From: Labrys monachus
GTDB taxonomy: Bacteria > Pseudomonadota > Alphaproteobacteria > Rhizobiales > Labraceae
Assembly (NCBI RefSeq): GCF_030814655.1
Contig: NZ_JAUSVK010000001.1
Span: 4,285,001-4,349,000 of the forward strand
Reading direction: 5' to 3'
Length of the DNA stretch: 64,000 nt
Positions 1 to 8,311 of the stretch are shown in pieces. The position numbers and the translations under genes were made by a program. Below the pieces are notes generated by a model. It did not search any database. It was not told where the DNA came from and was given only the letters and a program-made list of their open reading frames with translations. How positions within the stretch are numbered: position 1 is the stretch's first letter; each line of letters opens with the position of its first letter.

Positions 1-13
1 TGACGCGGGCCAT
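1..13 (-). CDS. rpoZ: RNA polymerase omega subunit, first codons only (partial)
   Basis: The reverse complement of the first 13 bases reads ATG-GCC-CGC-GTC-A, that is Met-Ala-Arg-Val and then probably Thr, the usual N-terminus of alphaproteobacterial RpoZ. A purine-rich GGAAAGG lies about 6-12 nt before this ATG. The rest of the gene is outside the window. The call rests on only four codons plus gene order (NYN protein, UDG, smpB and dapA are recalled as rpoZ neighbours in Hyphomicrobiales), so it stays tentative. Confidence 0.5.
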
Positions 14-535
14 GCGACGCCTTTCCGTACCGTGTTTTTGGGGTCAAGCGTGTCACGTACACCAGCTGTTCTTTTTGCGCAACCCCGGCGACTCGCGCCG
101 CAGCGGCGAAGGCGATGCAGCGCATGCCCTGCACGGCGGCGTCGCGTGCCCGGTCGCGGATGCCCGCCTGCCGGCGAGCGGCAGTGGCCGCCACCGGCGG
201 CAAAGCTGTCCTCGGGAAGATATTCTCCGAAGGCACACAATAACGAGGCATATCGTCTCGATATTGTAATATAACGACTTCGCCGCCAGTTGGCTCAGTG
301 TTACAAAATGTTTAGTTAAGCGGGAATGTTCAAAAACTTGACATTTTATTTCGCGAGGGGCAAAAGCGGATTGCGACGCTCCTAACCTTGGCGTTGTTGA
401 CTCTGCGCCGAAATTGCCCAGATAAGAAAATTCTCGTCGTGGCCTCAGAACTTATTGCAGGAATTCACTCAAGGCCCGCATCTTCGACATTTCCGAGCAA
501 ACCGTAGCACCAGAACGAACATCCATCGGCAGAAA
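14..535. other. Gene-free divergent region rpoZ / NYN gene
   Basis: No convincing coding frame is seen here. The stretch from about 240 to 360 is AT-richer than its surroundings, as expected for a promoter region. A TTGACA hexamer at 338-343 points toward the NYN gene, but the hexamer 17 nt downstream (CAAAAG) is a poor -10, so no promoter is claimed. Confidence 0.5.
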
Positions 536-1213
536 ATGAGCAACACACAGGAACGCATCGCCCTTTTTATCGACGGCGCCAATCTCTATGCCACGGCGAA
601 GAGCTTGGGCTTTGACATCGACTATCGCAAGATGCTCAAGGAGTACCAGAGCCGGGGTTATCTCGTCCGCGCCTTCTATTACACGGCTCTCGTCGAAGAC
701 CAGGAGTATTCGTCGATACGTCCGCTGATCGACTGGCTGGACTATAACGGCTATGCCGTCGTCACCAAGCCAACCAAGGAGTTCGTGGATTCGACTGGCC
801 GCCGCAAGGTCAAGGGCAATATGGACATCGAGCTCGCCATCGATGCCATGGAACTGGCCGATCACATCTCGCATATGATTCTGTTTTCAGGCGACGGGGA
901 TTTCCGTTCGCTCGTCGAGGCGATGCAGCGCAAGGGCGTGCGGGTTTCGGTCGTCTCGACCGTCTCGACCCAGCCTCCGATGGTGGCGGATGAACTGCGC
1001 CGGCAGGCCGACGAGTTCGTCGACCTCGTCACCCTTCAGTCCAAGATCGGTCGCGACCCGGCGGAACGCGCGGTGCGCGCGCAGAGCGGCTCCGCCTATC
1101 CTGCCGGCCCTGCGGCATCGCGGCAGGCGGCGCAGCAAGCCCCGCAGCAGGGTTTTGCCGGACAGACTCCGGGATTCATGGCGAGCGGCGCCGCCCAGAA
1201 CGACGAGGATTGA
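536..1213 (+). CDS. NYN domain (LabA/DUF88-type) protein
   Basis: 225 aa. The N-terminal two thirds form a NYN (PIN-like ribonuclease fold) domain: IALFIDGANLYATA near residues 7-20 carries the first acidic residue, and later NMDIELAIDAM and LFSGDGDFRSLV carry the remaining conserved aspartates of the putative metal site. The C-terminal 50 residues are rich in Ala, Gln, Gly and Pro and look disordered. I chose the ATG at 536 because the domain begins right after it; the frame is open upstream to 455 but that part has no family character. Members of this family are regarded as RNA-processing or RNA-degrading enzymes; the substrate here is unknown. It is transcribed away from rpoZ. Confidence 0.85.
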   Translation: MSNTQERIALFIDGANLYATAKSLGFDIDYRKMLKEYQSRGYLVRAFYYTALVEDQEYSSIRPLIDWLDYNGYAVVTKPTKEFVDSTGRRKVKGNMDIELAIDAMELADHISHMILFSGDGDFRSLVEAMQRKGVRVSVVSTVSTQPPMVADELRRQADEFVDLVTLQSKIGRDPAERAVRAQSGSAYPAGPAASRQAAQQAPQQGFAGQTPGFMASGAAQNDED

Positions 1214-1419
1214 GCGAGCGATCCTCGTCCACGCCGTGGCCGAAGCTTCCGGCCGGCCTTTGCGGAACCGTCGTCGTTTCCGGCGCGGCCGCGAGCCGGC
1301 GATGCCACGACGCTCCCGCCTTCGCGACAGTCGCGTCGGTTGCCTCGGCCCCCGCAGGGCGGCCATGATGCCGCCGGGCGTCCCGCCCGTGCAGGCGCCG
1401 TTCCGGAAATCATTCCTTC

Positions 1420-2082
1420 ATGTCGGTCTCCCCTCTTTCTCCCTCCGAACCCGGCCGCGACTGTCCGCTTTGCGAACGCCTGGTCGCGTTTCGCCTGCAT
1501 TGGCGAGCCAAGCATCCGGCCTGGCACAATGCGCCGGTGCCGAGTTTCGGGCCGCTCACGGCGCGATTATTGATTGCCGGCCTGGCGCCCGGGCTGCAGG
1601 GCGCCAATCGCACCGGGCGGCCCTTCACGGGGGATTGGGCGGGCGATCTGCTCTATGAGACGCTCGGCGATTTCGGCTTTGCCGTCGGCCATTACGACGA
1701 ACGGCCCGACGACGGCCTTGCGCTCGTCGATTGCAGGATCACCAACGCCGTGCGCTGCGTCCCGCCGGAAAACAAGCCGACCGGCGGCGAAATCGCCACC
1801 TGCCGTCCGTTCCTGGCCGGAGCGATCGCCGAAATGCCGGCTCTGGAGATCATTCTCGCTTTGGGCAAGATCGGCCATGACAGCGTCGTGACCGCGTTGG
1901 GACAGCGCCCGTCGCAATGGCGCTTCGCCCACCATGCCCGCCACCGGATCGGGGGGCTGACGCTGATCGACAGCTATCATTGCTCGCGATACAACACCAA
2001 TACGGGCCGGCTGACGGCGCCGATGTTCCGGGCCGTCTTCCAGACCATCAAGGACATGCTGCAGGAGTCTCCCGCGGGCTGA
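1420..2082 (+). CDS. Uracil-DNA glycosylase, family 5 (UDGb-like)
   Basis: 220 aa, a usual length for iron-sulfur UDGs. CPLC near residues 15-18 and two later cysteines (AVRC, IATC) fit the 4Fe-4S ligands of families 4 and 5. The first active-site motif is GLAPG followed by GANRTGRPFTGD, typical of family 5, which lacks the usual polar catalytic residue at this place. The second motif is SYHCSRYNTNTGRL, with Cys where many members have Pro after His. The enzyme should excise uracil, and in this family also other deaminated bases, from DNA. It ends 31 bp before the convergent PaiB-like gene. No strong ribosome site precedes the ATG. Confidence 0.85.
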   Translation: MSVSPLSPSEPGRDCPLCERLVAFRLHWRAKHPAWHNAPVPSFGPLTARLLIAGLAPGLQGANRTGRPFTGDWAGDLLYETLGDFGFAVGHYDERPDDGLALVDCRITNAVRCVPPENKPTGGEIATCRPFLAGAIAEMPALEIILALGKIGHDSVVTALGQRPSQWRFAHHARHRIGGLTLIDSYHCSRYNTNTGRLTAPMFRAVFQTIKDMLQESPAG

Positions 2083-2113
2083 AGCCTCGCGAAAGCGGCT
2101 TCGCGGTCGGCCG

Positions 2114-2740
2114 CTATCGCTTTCCGGCGGCAACCAGGCCGGCCATGGCGCCGTCGCCCTGCGCCGCCAGGCCGTCGACCACGCCGGCCCGATCGGCATC
2201 GGGCCGGTTCTGGCTGACCTTCCATTTGCCCTCGAGGCGGGTGATCTCGATCTCGAGCCCGACAATACCCTTGATCTGCGACTGGATGAACGCTTCGGGC
2301 GCATCGTCCACGTGCCAGGGCGCGGTGCGGGCGCCTTCATGGGCCTTGGTCAAAGCGGCGATCTGAACCCTCAGCCAGGCGGGATCCTCGATCAGCGTCA
2401 GCCGGCCATGCACATGGACGGTGACGTAGTTCCAGGTCGGCACGACCTTGCCGGTCTGCCGCTTGGTTTCATACCAACTCGGCGTGATATAGGCGTCCGC
2501 ACCCTGGAAGATCGCCAGGACCTCGAAGGAGGGGTCGTGGCGGGCGACCAGATCGTTGCCCCGCGCGATATGGGCCTGGAGCACGCCGTGGCTGCCGCGC
2601 CCGGGATCGAGAAGCATCGGCACATGGTTGGCGTCGAGGCTGTCGCCGGCCTTGGTCACCAGCGTCGCCAGGGGGTGCGCCCGCATGAGCGCATGCAGCA
2701 CGTCGCGGTTCTCCTCGCGGAAATGCGGGGGCTGATACAT
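2114..2740 (-). CDS. PaiB-like FMN-binding (negative regulator family) protein
   Basis: 208 aa, matching the PaiB family in length and start (MYQPPHFREENRDVL). Typical segments are HPLATLVT, the DANHVPMLLDP stretch, GADAYITPSWYETK and VPTWNYVTVHVHGR, which together build the split-barrel FMN-binding fold. The Bacillus relative was described as a negative regulator of sporulation and protease genes, but most bacterial members have no proven role and may be flavin reductase-like. It starts 18 bp after the smpB stop codon on the same strand, so it probably belongs to the dapA-smpB transcript. Confidence 0.85.
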   Translation of the reverse strand: MYQPPHFREENRDVLHALMRAHPLATLVTKAGDSLDANHVPMLLDPGRGSHGVLQAHIARGNDLVARHDPSFEVLAIFQGADAYITPSWYETKRQTGKVVPTWNYVTVHVHGRLTLIEDPAWLRVQIAALTKAHEGARTAPWHVDDAPEAFIQSQIKGIVGLEIEITRLEGKWKVSQNRPDADRAGVVDGLAAQGDGAMAGLVAAGKR

Positions 2741-2758
2741 GGCGCCTCTCCTCGGACT

Positions 2759-3232
2759 CTACCCCTTGTCGCGCAGCAGGCGGCCCTTCTCGCGCTGCCA
2801 GTCGCGCTTCTTCTCGGTCTCGCGCTTGTCGCCAAGCGTCTTGCCGCGCGCCAGGGCGATCTCCACTTTCGCGCGGCCCTGCTCGTTGAAATAGAGCTTC
2901 GTCGGGACGATGGTCAGGCCGTCGCGCTGCACCGCACCGATCAGCTTGGCGATCTGGCGCTTGTGCAGCAACAATTTCCGCGGACGCTTGCGCTCGTGAT
3001 TGAAGCGGTTGGCCTGGAGATATTCGGGAATATCGGCATTGAACAACAGGAGTTCGTTGCCGGACGGCCCGGCATAGGATTCGCCGATCGTCGCCTTGCC
3101 GAGGCGCAAGGACTTCACCTCCGTGCCGGCCAAGGCGATGCCGGCCTCGAAGGTGTCGAGGAGCTCGTAATGGAACCGCGCCTTGCGGTTGTCGGCGATC
3201 AGCTTTTGGCTGACGCCCTTCTTGTCGGACAC
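2759..3232 (-). CDS. smpB: SsrA-binding protein SmpB
   Basis: 157 aa. SmpB binds tmRNA and is needed for rescue of stalled ribosomes (trans-translation). Family segments in order: [21 protein letters not shown], the [18 protein letters not shown] motif, the [20 protein letters not shown] stretch, and the basic tail [20 protein letters not shown] that folds in the decoding centre. It lies 13 bp downstream of dapA on the same strand, an arrangement common in Hyphomicrobiales. No tmRNA gene is visible in this window. Confidence 0.97.
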   Translation of the reverse strand: MSDKKGVSQKLIADNRKARFHYELLDTFEAGIALAGTEVKSLRLGKATIGESYAGPSGNELLLFNADIPEYLQANRFNHERKRPRKLLLHKRQIAKLIGAVQRDGLTIVPTKLYFNEQGRAKVEIALARGKTLGDKRETEKKRDWQREKGRLLRDKG

Positions 3233-3245
3233 GGCGGACCGCCTT

Positions 3246-4136
3246 TCACCCGTTGGTCAGGCCCGCATGAAGCATGGCCTGCTTGATCTGCTCGCGCACC
3301 GGCTCCGTCACCGGAAGCAGCGGCAGGCGTACCTCCTCCTTGACGCGGCCGAGCATGGCCAGGCCGCATTTCGCCCCGGCAAGGCCGGGCTCGAGGAAGG
3401 TGGCAGCATGAAGTGGGGTGAGACGGTCCTGAATTGCAAGGGCCGCCGCGTAATCTCCGCGCAGGGTCGCCTCCTGCAGAGCGGCGCACAGACGCGGCGC
3501 GATGTTGGAGACGACGGAAATGCAGCCCTGCCCGCCCGCAGCGTTGAAGGCCAGCGCCGTCATGTCCTCGCCCGAAAGCTGGATGAAATCCGGTCCCAGA
3601 TGCTGGCGCTGGAGCGAGACCCGCGCGAGGTTGCCGGTCGCGTCCTTCACGCCGGCGATGTTCTCCAGCTCATACAGGCGCTTCATGGTCTCGACCGACA
3701 TGTCGACCACGGACCGGGGCGGAATATTGTAGATGAAGATGGGAATGCCGACGGCGTCGTTGACGGCCTTGAAGTGCCGATAGAGGCCCTCCTGCGTCGG
3801 CCTGTTGTAATAGGGCGTCACCACCAGCACGGCATCGGCACCGGCCTTCTCGGCATGGCGTGCGAGATCGATCGCCTCGACGGTGTTGTTGGAGCCGGCG
3901 CCGGCGATCACCGGCACGCGGCCCTTCGCCTCGGCGACGCAGATCTCCACGGCGCGCTTGTGCTCGTCGTGGCTGAGGGTCGGGCTCTCGCCGGTCGTGC
4001 CGACCGGGACCAGGCCGTGGCTGCCTTCCCCGATCTGCCAGTCGACCAGGTCCCGAAGGGCTTTCTCGTCCAGAGCGCCGTCACGAAACGGCGTCACCAA
4101 GGCGGTGAACGAACCTCTGAACCGGGCCTTCGTCAT
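3246..4136 (-). CDS. dapA: 4-hydroxy-tetrahydrodipicolinate synthase
   Basis: 296 aa. It condenses pyruvate with aspartate semialdehyde, the first committed step to lysine and meso-diaminopimelate (peptidoglycan). The (beta/alpha)8 barrel shows GTTGE at residues 46-50, the catalytic tyrosine in IYN (residue 136) and the Schiff-base lysine in GVKDATGN (residue 164). I chose the ATG at 4136, which has GGAG 8 nt upstream; an in-frame GTG three codons earlier (4145) is less likely. It heads the dapA-smpB-paiB-like set and is divergent from the lytic transglycosylase, so diaminopimelate supply and wall turnover genes share one intergenic region. Confidence 0.97.
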   Translation of the reverse strand: MTKARFRGSFTALVTPFRDGALDEKALRDLVDWQIGEGSHGLVPVGTTGESPTLSHDEHKRAVEICVAEAKGRVPVIAGAGSNNTVEAIDLARHAEKAGADAVLVVTPYYNRPTQEGLYRHFKAVNDAVGIPIFIYNIPPRSVVDMSVETMKRLYELENIAGVKDATGNLARVSLQRQHLGPDFIQLSGEDMTALAFNAAGGQGCISVVSNIAPRLCAALQEATLRGDYAAALAIQDRLTPLHAATFLEPGLAGAKCGLAMLGRVKEEVRLPLLPVTEPVREQIKQAMLHAGLTNG

Positions 4137-4496
4137 GATTTGCACTCCGCGCGGCAGGCGAAAGGAAAGAATTGCCGGCGGCCAGACATATACGAGCAGC
4201 CCTGCGGCGAAAAGAGCGCTGAGGCCAATTCGAGACCGTTCGCAGACGAATTCGTCACGGGCCGCGGCGTCCGCAGCCGCGGCCGCCCTTCGCAGGAAAA
4301 AGCCGCGTCCAAAACCATGCGACGTTCCGTCACCTCGCGTAACGAACGCATGAAATCGCCGTCCATCGGCCCTGAAAACAGCGTCTTCCGGACCGCGCCC
4401 GGCCCCGTTCGGGCATTACATCGCTGTAATTCACGGTTCATCAACGAGGAGACGCGACAATAGCCGACCTGATTGTCTCCGGTTGGCGTTGCGGTA
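4137..4496. other. Divergent promoter region dapA / slt
   Basis: 360 bp with no gene. It must hold the outward promoters of dapA and the transglycosylase gene. The only distinct structure found is the inverted repeat at 4415-4430, listed separately. Confidence 0.6.
4415..4430. promoter_or_regulatory. Perfect inverted repeat ATTACA-N4-TGTAAT (operator candidate)
   Basis: The two 6-bp arms match exactly around TCGC. It sits 67-82 bp before the chosen start of the lytic transglycosylase and about 280 bp before dapA. Spacing and AT content suit a dimeric helix-turn-helix regulator, but the protein is unknown. Confidence 0.35.
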
Positions 4497-6563
4497 ATGC
4501 TTTTGCGATTTGTGACGGGAACTTCGTTGTTCGTGGTCGTGTTGACCGGCGCCGTCGCAGCCCCTCTGACGTTCCCGGCCTCGAAGCCTCCCGAGCCGGT
4601 CTCGCCGGCGGTTTCCTTCCGGCTCGACACCGACGTCACCGGATCGCTCGGGATGGTCACCCCGCCTCTCGGCTCGCAAATGCTGCTGCTGCGACAGACC
4701 ATCTCCGCTTACGAGAGCGGCGATCTTTCCGGCGGCGACGCTCTGGCCCGGAGCCTCGCGGATCCGGCCAGCCGCGCGGCGGCCGAGTGGATCTCCATCC
4801 GCACGGCATCGCGCCAGGTCGGTTTTCAGCGCATCGCCGGCTTCCTCACGGCCTATCCGAGCTGGCCGGCGGCACCGGCGTTGCGCCTGCGTGCCGAGGA
4901 AGCGCTCTACAACGAGAAGCTCGATCCGGGCACCGTCCGCGCCTTCTTTGCCGATACGAGCCCCCAGACCGACGAGGGCAAGGTGGCGCTCGCCGGCGCT
5001 CTCCTGCGGGCCGGCGACCAGCGGCGGCCCGTCGCGCTCATTCGCGACGCCTATCGCAACGACACGCTCTCCGGCCAGATCGAGGCGGACCTCCTGCGCA
5101 ATTACGGCACCATGCTCACCCGCGCGGACCACAAGTTTCGGGCGGACCGGCTGATCTATGACGGCGATTTCGCCGGAGGCCTGCGCGCGGCGGCACGCGC
5201 CGGTGCCGATGTCGCGGCCATCGCCAGGACGCGGATCGCGGTGGCGCGGCAGGCCCGCAACGCCGGCGCGCTGATCGCGGCCAATGCGTCGAGCGACCCC
5301 TCCTATCTCTTCGCCCGCATCAGCTATCTGCGCCGGCAGGAGAAGGACAAGGAAGCCGCCGCCCTCCTGCTGCGGGCGCCGCGCGACCCGGCGCTGCTGG
5401 TGCGCCCCGACGAATGGTGGACCGAGCGCCGCCTGGTGTCGCGCGACCTCCTCGACCAGGGGGACGCCCGCACGGCCTATGCGGTGGCGGCCGGCTACAC
5501 GGCCGAAAGCGCCAAGGTCAGGATGGAGGCGGAGTTCTATTGCGGCTGGATCGCCTTGCGCTTTCTCGGCGACGCGCGCACGGCAGCGCGTCACTTCGCC
5601 AATCTGAGCGCACGCGCGGAGCATCCGATCTCGATCTCGCGCGGCGCCTACTGGCAGGGCCGCTCCGCAGAGATGCTGGGCGACCGCGGCGGCGCGGAGC
5701 GCTTCTACCAGCTCGCCGCCCATTATCCCACCACCTATTACGGGCAGATCGCCCGCGCCCGCCTCGGCATGCGCTCTCTCGATCTGCAGGTGCCGCCCGA
5801 GGCCTCGGCCTCCGTGCGACAGAGCTTCGACAGTCTGCTGGCCGTGCGCGCCATCGCCCAGCTTTATGCCCTCGGCAAGCGCGACTATGCCCGCAACCTG
5901 GTGAACGAGCTGGGCAAGCGTCTGCAGGACAGCGCGCTGCTCAAGCTTCTGGGCGACCTCGCCATGGCCAACCGCGACACCAAGGCGGCCCTCTGGGTCG
6001 GCAAGTCGGCCACCCAGCGCGGGCTGCCCCTGGAGGCGATCTCGTTCCCGATCGCCGCCATCCCCGGCTTCAAGGAGGCCGGCAACGTCGAACGCGCCGT
6101 CGTCTACAGCATCGCCCGGCAGGAGAGCGAATTCGGCCACGACGTCGTCAGCCATGCCGGTGCGCGCGGCTTGATGCAGGTGATGCCCTCCACCGCGAAG
6201 GCGACCGCCCGTGCGGCCGGCATGGCCTTCGATCCAGAGCGCCTGACCTCGGACCCCGCCTATAATGCGCGGATCGGCGCAGCCCATCTCGGGGAGCTGA
6301 TCGGCCGCTTCAGGGGCTCCTACATCATGACCTTCGCCGCCTACAATGCCGGCGCCTCCCGGGTCGCGGACTGGGTGAAGATCTATGGCGACCCGCGCGA
6401 TCCCGCCATCGATCCGATCGACTGGGTCGAGCGCATTCCCTATACCGAGACGCGCAACTATGTGCAGCGCGTGATGGAGAACGTGCAGGTCTATCGCGCG
6501 CGGTTGAGCGGACGGACGGCCCTGCTGATCGATTCCGACCTTCGCCGGGGCACGGGGAAATAG
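4497..6563 (+). CDS. slt: Soluble-type lytic murein transglycosylase
   Basis: 688 aa. It cleaves the glycan strand of peptidoglycan, forming 1,6-anhydromuramyl ends, in the periplasm. A signal peptide is seen at the ATG at 4497 (MLLRFVTGTSLFVVVLTGAVA); an in-frame TTG at 4473 would add eight residues. The long middle part is alpha-helical and repeat-like, as in the superhelical U/L domains of Slt70. The C-terminal SLT domain has the catalytic glutamate in ARQESEF (about residue 543), then GARGLMQVMPSTA, the AAYNAG motif and the YTETRNYVQRV segment. Usual length for the family. Monocistronic and divergent from dapA. Confidence 0.92.
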   Translation: MLLRFVTGTSLFVVVLTGAVAAPLTFPASKPPEPVSPAVSFRLDTDVTGSLGMVTPPLGSQMLLLRQTISAYESGDLSGGDALARSLADPASRAAAEWISIRTASRQVGFQRIAGFLTAYPSWPAAPALRLRAEEALYNEKLDPGTVRAFFADTSPQTDEGKVALAGALLRAGDQRRPVALIRDAYRNDTLSGQIEADLLRNYGTMLTRADHKFRADRLIYDGDFAGGLRAAARAGADVAAIARTRIAVARQARNAGALIAANASSDPSYLFARISYLRRQEKDKEAAALLLRAPRDPALLVRPDEWWTERRLVSRDLLDQGDARTAYAVAAGYTAESAKVRMEAEFYCGWIALRFLGDARTAARHFANLSARAEHPISISRGAYWQGRSAEMLGDRGGAERFYQLAAHYPTTYYGQIARARLGMRSLDLQVPPEASASVRQSFDSLLAVRAIAQLYALGKRDYARNLVNELGKRLQDSALLKLLGDLAMANRDTKAALWVGKSATQRGLPLEAISFPIAAIPGFKEAGNVERAVVYSIARQESEFGHDVVSHAGARGLMQVMPSTAKATARAAGMAFDPERLTSDPAYNARIGAAHLGELIGRFRGSYIMTFAAYNAGASRVADWVKIYGDPRDPAIDPIDWVERIPYTETRNYVQRVMENVQVYRARLSGRTALLIDSDLRRGTGK

Positions 6564-6629
6564 GCGATGGCCGGCGACGGAGGGCGCTGACCCCCGAAAC
6601 GGACATTTTCGCCGCCGGCGCCGAAACCG

Positions 6630-8009
6630 CTATGTCACTCTGCAGATGAACTCTTCATACTTGCCGTTCCTGCCGGAGGGCAGGCGTTCGCGCGATTGCA
6701 CGAGTTCAATGTTGAATTCGGTGCCCAGCGCCTCGCGCGCCAGCCGGCATACGCCCTCGGCGTCGGCAGCGCTGATCTCCTCGTCGGTGGCGATCTTCAA
6801 TTCGATCCTGTCGACGCTGTGCTGGATGAACTGGAACTGGCGAACCGGCGCGACCTCCTGGAACTTGATGAGGCCGATCGGCGGCCAATGCCTGGTGCCG
6901 TCGGGCTTCACCAACAGGTTTCTTTCGCGGCCGAGAATGCGGCGCAGGGTCGGCAGGCCGCGCCCGCAGCTGCAGGTCCCGCCCACCTCCGCATGGTCTC
7001 CATTGACGTAGCGGATCATCGGCGAGGCGAAGTTGTGGAGATCCGTCACCACCACGCGCCCGATCTGCCCTTCCTTGCAAGGCTCTCCCTTGTCGTCGAT
7101 CACCTCGACGATAAGGGCTTCGGCCATGATGTGGTACAGGCCGCTCTCCGGACATTGGATGGCGATCGTGCCGACCTCCTCGGAAGAGTAGACATCCTCG
7201 ATCCGCAGGCCGGTTATTTTCATGGTCCGGACACGAAGATCCTCCGAGACGGTCTCGGCGATCGTCTTGATATGCTTCAGGGGCGGGATCTTGAATCGTC
7301 CAGTCTCCCACAGCGTCAGGAGAGCGCTCAGATTGTTGGGATAGAGCAGGAGAATTTCGGGCTTGAACTTTTCGATCAACCTCGCCTGGCGCTCGATGTC
7401 GGTCTCGATCGGAATATCCTGCGAAGGACCGCTTTCGAACAGATCGGAGGTCGGAGCAGCCCATTCGTCGAATTCGCCGATGGCTTCCACATGGGATCTG
7501 ATCGACATCATGCGCGAAAGAAAATTGCGCCGATACCAAAAATTGTCCCGAAATCCGAAGGCCATGAAGAAGAGCTGATTCAGGCCGGTCTTGCGGATCT
7601 CAACCGGCTCTCCCGTCGATCCGGAAGATTGCACCATCGCCGCGGGCATGTGGCTCCTCGGCACCTGCTTTGCGAAGAAGGACGGGCCCGCGCTCTGCAG
7701 CTCATGCCGGGTCAGCGGCGCGATGGCACGCAAGCGGGCTATCGAATCGCTCTTCTCCGCTCTCCGGCCAGCCGCCTTGAAACGTTCGGCAAAAAGGGGG
7801 GAATGCCTGACATGATGCCTGATCAGCACCGCCAGCTGCTGGGCTTGACGCTGCTCGATCACCGCCTGCGGCAACCATTGGGTCGTTTCGAGCTCGGCGA
7901 GCAGAGCTGCGAGGACGGCATGTTCACCAACCAGGACCGGAGGCCATTTGACGCCCTCCATCTGCGATCTACGACGGGGGGCATCTGCGGAAATAAGATT
8001 TCGTTCCAT
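6630..8009 (-). CDS. PaaK/CapK-family adenylate-forming enzyme (phenylacetate-CoA ligase-like)
   Basis: 459 aa from the ATG at 8009, which has AAGAGA about 5-10 nt upstream; the open frame continues upstream to 8108 but without a ribosome site. The ATP-binding loop SSGSTGEP lies at residues 128-135. Later come YSSEEVGTIAIQCP, the GTCSCGRGLPTLRRILGR segment typical of PaaK relatives, and a C-terminal lysine-containing tail (GRNGKYEEF). Such enzymes activate an acid to an acyl-adenylate and often transfer it to CoA or another acceptor. No aromatic-degradation or exopolysaccharide gene is adjacent, so the substrate is unknown. It is convergent with slt. Confidence 0.8.
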   Translation of the reverse strand: MERNLISADAPRRRSQMEGVKWPPVLVGEHAVLAALLAELETTQWLPQAVIEQRQAQQLAVLIRHHVRHSPLFAERFKAAGRRAEKSDSIARLRAIAPLTRHELQSAGPSFFAKQVPRSHMPAAMVQSSGSTGEPVEIRKTGLNQLFFMAFGFRDNFWYRRNFLSRMMSIRSHVEAIGEFDEWAAPTSDLFESGPSQDIPIETDIERQARLIEKFKPEILLLYPNNLSALLTLWETGRFKIPPLKHIKTIAETVSEDLRVRTMKITGLRIEDVYSSEEVGTIAIQCPESGLYHIMAEALIVEVIDDKGEPCKEGQIGRVVVTDLHNFASPMIRYVNGDHAEVGGTCSCGRGLPTLRRILGRERNLLVKPDGTRHWPPIGLIKFQEVAPVRQFQFIQHSVDRIELKIATDEEISAADAEGVCRLAREALGTEFNIELVQSRERLPSGRNGKYEEFICRVT

Positions 8010-8311
8010 AAGTTCTCTTTTGAAGATCAGTGGCAGCGCAGCGGTGGAAAAATACACACATTTAAAGAAAGCATAAACCCATCCCAACCACAATGCCGTA
8101 GAATACATTCAAACAAGCACAGGATGAAATGAAGGATTCCGGCTCGGCAATCGGGGAATGATCTCAGCGGCGGGCTATTCGCAATGATCCCCACTCGCGA
8201 GAAGAACGGTTAGACATCAGCCAAGATTTTTTGGCCCAGCGCCCGCGGCCTTCATGGATCTCTGCCGGACCGGAAGCCGCCATTGCGGCAGATCCGGTCG
8301 CATTCCAGGCC
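8010..8311. other. Gene-free region between porin 1 and the ligase gene
   Basis: About 300 bp. It contains an AT-richer stretch at 8040-8110 upstream of the ligase gene, presumably its promoter region, and the 3' flank of porin 1. No coding frame or clear terminator with a T-run is seen. Confidence 0.5.

Noticed and set aside
4431-6287. 618-codon frame opposite the lytic transglycosylase
   Set aside because: Shadow of the real gene; no family motif.
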